Shown here: one piece after another, positions 30,445 through 37,022 of the stretch | How positions within the stretch are numbered: the stretch's first letter is position 1 | Layout: every line of letters begins with the position of its first letter | Source of the DNA: a virus | DNA: 37,022 nt | IMG/VR virus record: IMGVR_UViG_3300018080_000356 | Span: 1-37,022 of that record | Strand: one strand, 5' to 3' | Position numbers and translations under genes: made by a program | The notes under the pieces: generated by a model | Seen by the model: the letters and a program-made list of their open reading frames with translations, nothing else | Database searches by the model: none | Told to the model about the DNA's origin: nothing

Positions 30445-33400
30445 ATGGCAACGGCTCCACAAATAGCGCTTCGAGACGGTAGTGGGTACACCACTAACCT
30501 TGTGTTCACCACTAACCAAGAGGCGATCGTTATCGAGGGTACCGTTGATGTCCCAACGGTTTCGATCCAGATCTCTGTGAACGGTGCTCCGTTCGTATCT
30601 GACCCCGACTTGGTAAGCTTTGTTCTACAAGGCTTCACGATCCCCAATTTATCGGTCTATCCGACCGGACTGCCCATAGAGTTTGGCGTTAACACAATCC
30701 TGATCAGGACTGTGGATATTGTAGGGAGTGTTTCGGCACCTTCTTCGGTTGTTGTGACACGGGTGGCGGAGCCGGACACTCAAGAAACACAGACTCCCAC
30801 GGGAATAAGAGTCCATCGGAATAGAGACACGATCGACATTCTCGTCGCCAAACCCCAACCTATCGAGAACGTAATCCAGGACGATGAGGGTGATCTCGTC
30901 ATTGTTACCACTGACACGGCCACGTTCTTGGGTTTCAACTTCTATGCGTCGGTAGAACCGTCTGGAACCTCTGGTTACTACCGGATTAACGAGAAACCGG
31001 TAACGACTCCTATTGAGTATGAAGAATCAGACATCCTGGACTACGAGGACTTGGCCGAATGGGATGTGAGTGCCAACAAGAATCTGCGAATCCGGGTTAC
31101 GGAAGAAGACGAGTTCGGCAATGAGTTAGAAATTCGGATGGACTCCTTCCACGACAACCAACAGTTGGCGGGGCGACTTCGTTTCACGAGCACTCTTCAG
31201 AACTACAGGTTCGACGAGTTTATCGCATGGACCCATAGTCGCGCAGGAGGGACTGGTTTCATCAATACGGATCAGTTCATTAGTGTCGATGACGCTGCCC
31301 CGCTTTACTATGTTGTGACGGGTGTCTATTGGGACCCAACCACGAACACAGAGGTGGAAACACCATATTCGCAGGAGGTTCTTGGGTCCCCATTGGTCAT
31401 CGACACCACGATTCGAGATCTTCCAGGTCGTACGCAAGCCCAGATTGTCACGGACTATGTAGCCGCCGTCCTCAGGGTCAACGCCGAAATCTCCCTTGTT
31501 CCTGGTTCTGTCTCAAGAGACGTAAACATCGACCCGTTTGCGTCGGAAGCTGAGCGCATTTGGTTCTTGCTGGATTTTGTTCACCGGAGCCAGAGTTTCC
31601 TGACCCTGCTTGCTATTGACAATGTGAGTGGGGACGGGACTTCGGACCCGGTTGTGAGCAGTGCTTATAAGCAAGCCCTTAAGGCTGCTCTCGGGTACAC
31701 GAACGACACGTCGGTCCAGTCTCTTATCGATCAACAGTTCGATAAGTTGGCCGCCAACGTCAATCTAACACGACTGGCTGGCCGACAGGCGACCGGCACT
31801 CTGACCCTCTACACGGCAACTCGGCCCTCCCAGGATATTACCGTACCAGCGGGGTCTACTGCTATTTCCACGGCCGACGAAGAGACCGGTGTCACGGCTC
31901 AGCGGTTCAGAATCGGCGGATCGTTTGTGCTTCCGGCCGATAACGCAGACGCTTATTACAACTTCGACGCTCGCCGGTACGAGCTACGAGTCTCGATTGT
32001 GGCGGAAGCCGCTGGCTCGGCGGGCAATGTTCCAGCCGGGGCGATCACGACCCTGGTCGGCGTTAGCGGTCTACAAGCTACCAATGAGGCTGCCACCGTT
32101 TTTGGTGATGACAGGGAATCCAACGCCGCCCTGGCCAGTCGGTCGATACTGGCTTTCGCGTCAGTGGATACTGGTACAGAAACTGGTTATGCCGCGACTG
32201 CCGCCGCCAAGATCGGCGTCATCAAGAACAAGATCATCAAGAGCGGCGACAACCTCATGATGCGTGACTACGATGAGGTGCGAAAGAAGCACATCGGCGG
32301 TAAGGTCGATGTTTGGATTCAAGGCGTCCAGGAGCGGCAAGTTCAGGACACGTTCGCTTTCACCTTCGACGTGGCCCGCGATACCCAGTGTCAGATTATA
32401 GACGTAACCAACCTCATCTTCCGTGTCTTGGATTCGCGTGTGACGCCAACCACGCCTATCATCGAGATTTTGAACAATCCGTCTCAGGGGCTTGGTGTTC
32501 GGAACGTCACCACGGGGACGGACTACGATTTGACCGGCGTTGTTATCCTGGACTACGAGACGTTCCAGATAAACACAGGTATCCCGCAACCGGCGACAGC
32601 CATCGACGATATCATTCAGGCGGATTACCGGTTCCGGGTCGTGAACCGCTTCTACATGACCTTACAACCAGTACGCCGGGTCGTGTCGGTTGTGGGACAG
32701 ATATCGGGTGCGCTGGACCCAAGCACTCACTATCAGTTGTACAAAACCGACGATCCGCTCCTGGACGGCGAGAGCACAATTGCACAGAACTACGTGGCTA
32801 TCACTCCGTCGGGCGGAGTGCCCAGTGGGAACACAATAACTGTCAACGACGAGCTTCACGTTCTCATTGGATTCGAACAGGAGCCGTTAGGGAGTGTTGG
32901 TATCAACACTGCTACAATACGGGTGTTCAACGAGAGTCGAACGCTCGAATACGAACCTCCCGGCGCTACAGCACCCGATTATGACATAGTCCAGGGAACG
33001 GCTACTACCCCTGCCAGGATAGTTCGGACAGAGGCTTCCCAGATTGCCAACGGCGAAGAGGTGTCCGTGGATTATGTCCACGACGAGAACTTCATCGTCA
33101 CGTACGTGATCAACGACCTTATCCAACAGCTACAGGCCATCGTTAACAACAAGCGGCATGTGACGGCCGACGTTCTGGTCAAGCAAGCTGTCCTCAACGC
33201 CGTCGATATCGAGACGACCGTCCAGTTGGAGAAGGGGGCTACGAAGGACAACTCTGACCCTGTTATCCGGAACAACGTCTCTCTTGACCTGAACAAGAAG
33301 CTCATCGGAGAGGACACCGCGCAATCGAACGTGGATGCTGCGATCAACAACAGCACGGGCGTTCAATTCAACGTCTTGCCAATGGCTCGGATGGCGTACC

Positions 33401-33921
33401 AGGATGTGAGTCAACGCCTCCGGGAAGGGTTACGTTCAACATACGTTCGGCTCCCGTCGCTGGATATTGGAGGGAACCTCGCCTACATCCTGACGGATGC
33501 CCTGAATTACCCAACCACCGACGGAGGCGGTCTGGATACAGAGCATAAAGGCGTGTTCCAGGACGATGAGGCCATGACGCTCTCGACTACCCTGGCTCTC
33601 GTATGTTCGGCGGAGGACCAAGCCTACATCATAGGGTCCGGTGGCGCGGTAATCGTGGGGTACTCCGACGATGCCACGCTCGCAGCCGAAGGGTTTCTAC
33701 CCAACGAGTATGAGGCGGAGCGCTTACGCCGTACGGCCAACCACGTGGTCCTGTCCCTGTTGGGGACTGGGACTCCTCCCGACAACCCCGAAGAGCATGA
33801 GTACGCGATCAGTTATGTGATTCGAGGAGACTCTGGCTCCCACGACATCACGGTGGCTTCGATGGAGGCTCTGAATCTGGGAGTGTTCACGATAACCTAC
33901 AGAGCTTACACGGAAGTGTGA
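30445..33921 (+). CDS. Baseplate J/gp6-like wedge protein
   Basis: A 1158-aa protein forming the ring of the baseplate wedge. The J signature is clear: ITVPAGSTAIST near 465-474, a long strand region (RYELRVSIVAEA), then GSAGNVPAGAITTLVGVSG at 524-542 and DDRESNAALASRSI, followed by helical and strand segments down to DVLVKQAVLNAVDIETTVQL near 910. P2 gpJ has about 300 residues and T4 gp6 about 660. The excess is mostly an N-terminal region of ~330 residues with an Ig-like beta domain around 25-110 and a second beta domain near 170-330, plus a C-terminal beta domain. Only a weak ribosome-binding site precedes it, with TAG-AGT-ATG joining it to the gp25-like gene. Order and neighbours match P2 W-J-I. 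Confidence 0.88.
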   Translation: MATAPQIALRDGSGYTTNLVFTTNQEAIVIEGTVDVPTVSIQISVNGAPFVSDPDLVSFVLQGFTIPNLSVYPTGLPIEFGVNTILIRTVDIVGSVSAPSSVVVTRVAEPDTQETQTPTGIRVHRNRDTIDILVAKPQPIENVIQDDEGDLVIVTTDTATFLGFNFYASVEPSGTSGYYRINEKPVTTPIEYEESDILDYEDLAEWDVSANKNLRIRVTEEDEFGNELEIRMDSFHDNQQLAGRLRFTSTLQNYRFDEFIAWTHSRAGGTGFINTDQFISVDDAAPLYYVVTGVYWDPTTNTEVETPYSQEVLGSPLVIDTTIRDLPGRTQAQIVTDYVAAVLRVNAEISLVPGSVSRDVNIDPFASEAERIWFLLDFVHRSQSFLTLLAIDNVSGDGTSDPVVSSAYKQALKAALGYTNDTSVQSLIDQQFDKLAANVNLTRLAGRQATGTLTLYTATRPSQDITVPAGSTAISTADEETGVTAQRFRIGGSFVLPADNADAYYNFDARRYELRVSIVAEAAGSAGNVPAGAITTLVGVSGLQATNEAATVFGDDRESNAALASRSILAFASVDTGTETGYAATAAAKIGVIKNKIIKSGDNLMMRDYDEVRKKHIGGKVDVWIQGVQERQVQDTFAFTFDVARDTQCQIIDVTNLIFRVLDSRVTPTTPIIEILNNPSQGLGVRNVTTGTDYDLTGVVILDYETFQINTGIPQPATAIDDIIQADYRFRVVNRFYMTLQPVRRVVSVVGQISGALDPSTHYQLYKTDDPLLDGESTIAQNYVAITPSGGVPSGNTITVNDELHVLIGFEQEPLGSVGINTATIRVFNESRTLEYEPPGATAPDYDIVQGTATTPARIVRTEASQIANGEEVSVDYVHDENFIVTYVINDLIQQLQAIVNNKRHVTADVLVKQAVLNAVDIETTVQLEKGATKDNSDPVIRNNVSLDLNKKLIGEDTAQSNVDAAINNSTGVQFNVLPMARMAYQDVSQRLREGLRSTYVRLPSLDIGGNLAYILTDALNYPTTDGGGLDTEHKGVFQDDEAMTLSTTLALVCSAEDQAYIIGSGGAVIVGYSDDATLAAEGFLPNEYEAERLRRTANHVVLSLLGTGTPPDNPEEHEYAISYVIRGDSGSHDITVASMEALNLGVFTITYRAYTEV

Positions 33922-33934
33922 AGAGGCGGTAAGA

Positions 33935-34750
33935 ATGGCTAGATTCGTTTTTGGCGATGACCGTCTCAACTCGACAGTCGAGCAGAAAGGTAAAGAGTAT
34001 AATCTGCGGCTCATTCAACGAGCACAGACAATATTCACTACCCTGTTAAATCTGCTCGCTTCTAACTATCTGTCGAGTGTCCAGGGGCCGAACTACACAC
34101 AGGCCCTCAAAGCCGTGGCGGTAGAGATAGCTCGGTTAGAGTTGGCACTTGAGGACATCGATCGGGATAGGCAATACGCGACAACTCGGTCGGACTTTCT
34201 CTGGTCGATCGTCGGGTACATGGTCTTGGTCAACAGCAAATTGCCCGATCTCGGTTGGTCAGACGAGGAGTTCCGAAACTTCTTTTTGAACCTTATCCGG
34301 ATTTACTTTCAAGGCTCTGTTCCTGAGTCGATGAGCGACGCCGTGGAGTTGTTCATTTCCGAGAACATTATCGTGACGGAGAACTTCTTGCTTACTCGGC
34401 AAGGGGCCGGGGGATATGACATCTCGGACCAGTTTGGGTTCAGCGTAGACTACTTGGTGCCTCCCGGTGGCGGCTTTCCTCCTGACGTGTTCGACGCTGA
34501 CGCGGCTATCCGTCAGATATTGGATTTGGTGCGCCCGGCACACACGCTCTTTCGTATCCGTTACATCTTCTCAGACGAGTATTTTCCGAACGACCCGATC
34601 GGTAAGGTTCTTGACGCCATGCGGTGGAGGATGGGCATCTATTACTATGATGACTTCCGTTCTTATTGGCAGGGGATACGGGACCGCGACCGGCTCGGAA
34701 AGAAGACGAACCGTTGTGTTGTCGGGGAGGATCATTCCGATGACTTCTAA
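33935..34750 (+). CDS. Tail protein I/gp7-like wedge protein
   Basis: A 271-aa protein starting behind AGAGGCGG. The N-terminal half is helical (LRLIQRAQTIFTTLLNLLAS; EIARLELALEDIDRDRQYAT), with FLWSIVGYMVLVNSK, then FRNFFLNLIRIYFQGSVPES. Near 198-212 it reads LVRPAHTLFRIRYIFSDEY, the late Pro-Ala-His-Thr motif common in P2 gpI-like wedge proteins. The order gp25-like, J, I is that of P2 and many contractile systems, where this protein closes the wedge core and connects to fibres. The C-terminal ~55 residues (RWRMGIYYYDDFRSYWQGI) extend beyond the usual end. A 41-base gap follows. Confidence 0.8.
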   Translation: MARFVFGDDRLNSTVEQKGKEYNLRLIQRAQTIFTTLLNLLASNYLSSVQGPNYTQALKAVAVEIARLELALEDIDRDRQYATTRSDFLWSIVGYMVLVNSKLPDLGWSDEEFRNFFLNLIRIYFQGSVPESMSDAVELFISENIIVTENFLLTRQGAGGYDISDQFGFSVDYLVPPGGGFPPDVFDADAAIRQILDLVRPAHTLFRIRYIFSDEYFPNDPIGKVLDAMRWRMGIYYYDDFRSYWQGIRDRDRLGKKTNRCVVGEDHSDDF

Positions 34751-34791
34751 TCGAGAAAGATTCTCTAGCTCAGCAAGTAGTGAATCACCCC

Positions 34792-37022
34792 ATGCTTGTA
34801 ATTTGCACTGACAATGGCCTGGAAGTAACGTTCGGAAGCTTACTCTCCTTCCACGATGCCTTAGATCTGTCTTCGTACCAGATCCGACCTTCCGCTGACG
34901 CGGTTTCTGTCGCCGTTTCCGACGTGGACTTGCGGTACACGGTGGTCCAGTCTGGGGTCGGGTTCGTCGGCCCTTTATTCGATAACGCTGCCGCACTGGT
35001 AGGCTCCTCCTCGTTACACGCGAAGCCCACCTTGATAGCCAGCGGCGTTTTGTATGGTAGTGGGATAGCTGTTGAGGCTGACGGGGAAAGCTCCATGACG
35101 CCCTCGCCGGGCCTCTTCAAGTCCGCACAGGCTACTTTCGAGGCCGTCTCTAGCTTCGAGCCGGTCGTTGATTCTAAGACGACGGCTGAAGGGGCGTCAT
35201 CTTTTCAGGCGGAGCTTGCGTACTCGAACTCCACGACCCGCAGGTTTTTACCAGCGAACGCAACCCAGCCATTCGAGGTTGGGGACTTCATCTCACTATC
35301 AAGTGCCGCGAACAACATCCAGTTTGCCCAGATCGTGACGGTTTTCTCCGACGGTTCGTTGGAGTTGGACCAGGATCTGATGATCAAGGACCCCAGGAAC
35401 GGCTCTATCCCATGGGTCCACACCAAGGGGTTAGAAGGGGTCCTGTTAACGACTTCCCGACACACAGGGGGCGAGCCTTACACCTTGGAGGTCAGCGCTC
35501 TCTTCGACCGGCTGGGGGTCTCCTACGACGACTCTCAGGCGTACACGGGGTGCGCCCCGCAACCAAGGGTCACAGGCGCGGAGCCTCTGGACGATGGTCA
35601 GGTAGTCGCCACGTTCTCCTATCCCATGAGGATCGATTCGGTTCTACTGGACCCCGGAGAGTATGAAATTACTGGACCCACTACTGTTGCTGTCCAGACC
35701 GTCAGAACCCTGTCGGACGTAGAGGTGGCGCTCACGACGGTGGGCCTTTCCAGCGGGGATTATTTGCTGACAGTCAATGCCACGAGCACACCCCACGACA
35801 TAGCGGGGAACCCACTGGACCCGACGTGGAATCAGGCAGCTTTCACAGGTAGTCCGGCTATCACGTCTCGAAGCGTTTTCACAGACCAGGGTCCGATAAC
35901 AAAACCGGCCTTGTCCATCCAGACGGGCGCTACAGCCACCATCGACAGCGCGACCCAGTTGACCCTCCCGACAGCCATAATCGACCCGTCCCACGTGGGT
36001 CTTTATATCGCCCTTACGGGAACGACTCTCAACGCGGGGACGTTCAAAATAGTCACCCGTGTCTCGGCCACAGTTGTGAAAGTGGTGGCGAGCTTCACCG
36101 TGCCGGACCCGGCCAGCGGTTCGATTAGCTGGGACCTCTTCGACCCCAGAGACGGTGAAATAGCCGATGATCCGTCGGATGTTACGGTAACGATCAACGG
36201 GTTTCCGGTCACTCCGGACGCGGTCGTCGGCCTCTTGGGCCAGATTGTTTTACCGACCGTTCCAGATCCAGCGGACACGGTGAGCGTGGACTACTGTTGG
36301 ATCTGTAATCCAACGGTGGATTTCCGGCGTTTGAACTCCAAGGAATTCCGTCTCAACAATTGGAATCGGGATGCCGGTCGGCCGGTAGATACCACGCAAC
36401 ACAAATACCGGTATAACAACACGTTGGTCCAGCCGGACATTTTTGTGGCGTCGGATATCCGGGCTGGAATCGAGCAACCGCTACAACGTGACTTGAAGTA
36501 TAGGGCGTATGAACGAGCGTACTCCACGGCCTTGAATGACCCCAACCTGTTGTTGTTAAACACGCCCATACACAAGATTGCGTACCCGCCTCTTTCTCGC
36601 ACGTTGGAGTCTGAGTTCGTCAACTACCAGCCTGTTTACTTACCGGAGTCTGACCCGGTAGCCCCGTGGGAAAGAAAGGGTATCGGCTCGGCCTCAATCG
36701 TCGTCACCGAACTGGTGGTAGTGGATAACACCTCTGGCCCCTTCCCGACCGGGCACCCCATTTATTGGGCTAGGTCGATCGACCTTACCTATGATCACGT
36801 GTTCGCTATCGCGTGGCGAATGATGGTCGATGCTGTTCCGACTCCCGACGGAGTCTTCACAGGGGTTGCGTGCGGCTATTCGGACGACGACCGGGCAGTC
36901 GTGGTTGGGTTCCTGGACGACGGCGCTAAGAAGATAGGGATTTTGAAGGGCGGTTCGGGTAACGATCCATCGGCCATCACAGCCTGGACGGGAGGTCTCG
37001 ACAGTTCCGGCGCACCGACGAA
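34792..37022 (+). CDS. Large fibre- or adhesin-like baseplate protein (5' part)
   Basis: The frame is open from ATG 34792 to the window edge (743 complete codons), so the C-terminus is missing. A GTG four codons earlier is an alternative; neither has a good ribosome-binding site. Residues 1-260 are strand-rich (FEVGDFISLSSAANNIQFAQ; GSLELDQDL). Residues 262-353 fit an SbsA-type Ig-like domain: VATFSYPMRIDSVLLDPGEY, VEVALTTVGLSSGDYLLTV, then DIAGNPLDP. A module at about 390-440 resembles family B of the 1974-aa protein (VGLYIALTGTTLNAGTFKIV). From about 640 the pattern resembles a LamG/concanavalin-like fold (YDHVFAIAWRMMVDAVPTPD; DDRAVVVGFLDDGAKKIGIL). In P2 the gene after I is the tail fibre. 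A cell-surface-binding role is inferred. Confidence 0.8.
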   Translation, partial: MLVICTDNGLEVTFGSLLSFHDALDLSSYQIRPSADAVSVAVSDVDLRYTVVQSGVGFVGPLFDNAAALVGSSSLHAKPTLIASGVLYGSGIAVEADGESSMTPSPGLFKSAQATFEAVSSFEPVVDSKTTAEGASSFQAELAYSNSTTRRFLPANATQPFEVGDFISLSSAANNIQFAQIVTVFSDGSLELDQDLMIKDPRNGSIPWVHTKGLEGVLLTTSRHTGGEPYTLEVSALFDRLGVSYDDSQAYTGCAPQPRVTGAEPLDDGQVVATFSYPMRIDSVLLDPGEYEITGPTTVAVQTVRTLSDVEVALTTVGLSSGDYLLTVNATSTPHDIAGNPLDPTWNQAAFTGSPAITSRSVFTDQGPITKPALSIQTGATATIDSATQLTLPTAIIDPSHVGLYIALTGTTLNAGTFKIVTRVSATVVKVVASFTVPDPASGSISWDLFDPRDGEIADDPSDVTVTINGFPVTPDAVVGLLGQIVLPTVPDPADTVSVDYCWICNPTVDFRRLNSKEFRLNNWNRDAGRPVDTTQHKYRYNNTLVQPDIFVASDIRAGIEQPLQRDLKYRAYERAYSTALNDPNLLLLNTPIHKIAYPPLSRTLESEFVNYQPVYLPESDPVAPWERKGIGSASIVVTELVVVDNTSGPFPTGHPIYWARSIDLTYDHVFAIAWRMMVDAVPTPDGVFTGVACGYSDDDRAVVVGFLDDGAKKIGILKGGSGNDPSAITAWTGGLDSSGAPT

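Overview
The window is the tail and baseplate region of a large contractile-tailed bacteriophage (Caudoviricetes, myovirus type). All recognisable genes lie on the + strand, are packed nearly end to end, and are led by bacterial-type Shine-Dalgarno sequences. The standard code fits: ORFs of more than 1000 codons run without internal stops, and TAA, TGA and TAG all end genes. The bacterial host cannot be told from the sequence. A transglycosylase domain in one tail protein implies a peptidoglycan-containing host. Several baseplate proteins are unusually long (1974, 1159, 1158, 726 and 720 aa), which fits a large genome.

Layout. (1) 1-166: the Pro/Cys-rich end of an upstream protein. (2) 206-4297: a two-gene cassette of a UvrD/Rep-type SF1 helicase and a small probable DNA-metabolism partner, sitting within the tail genes. 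(3) 4333-8188: an unknown 195-aa protein, the probable tail tube protein, the longest non-coding gap (148 bp, with a hairpin covering a ribosome-binding site), and two tandem tail-assembly-chaperone-like proteins. (4) 8198-11512: the tape measure protein. (5) 11520-20263: two proteins sharing a tube-like domain, one carrying a lytic transglycosylase domain, then the baseplate hub, the OB-fold/beta-helix spike and an internally triplicated glycine-rich hydrophobic protein. (6) 20263-29306: a giant repeat-containing baseplate protein, a 58-aa protein, a 726-aa protein with helical ends and a coiled-coil protein. (7) 29308-34750: the wedge genes in the order of phage P2 W-J-I (T4 gp25-gp6-gp7): gp25-like, baseplate-J-like and tail-protein-I-like. 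(8) 34792-37022: the first 743 codons of a large protein with an SbsA-type Ig-like domain and a probable lectin-like fold, where P2 carries its tail fibre gene.

How the genes work together. The tube polymerises on the tape measure with help from the chaperones. The two tube-like proteins probably join tube to hub, and the hub carries the spike, whose tip may be formed by the triplicated protein. The W-J-I proteins form the wedge around the hub, and the giant multi-domain proteins decorate the baseplate or reach the cell surface. Most junctions from 11520 to 28572 are stop/start overlaps (ATGA, TGATG, TAATG), pointing to translational coupling of hub, spike and baseplate genes. I saw no clear promoter, intrinsic terminator, tRNA, CRISPR array or insertion sequence. 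The tail sheath, portal, capsid and terminase genes are not in the window.

The least conventional points are the triplicated protein after the spike, the two repeat families in the 1974-aa protein, the hydrolase fused to a tube-like domain, the hairpin over the chaperone start, and two gene pairs whose members lie in the same frame separated by a single TAG.
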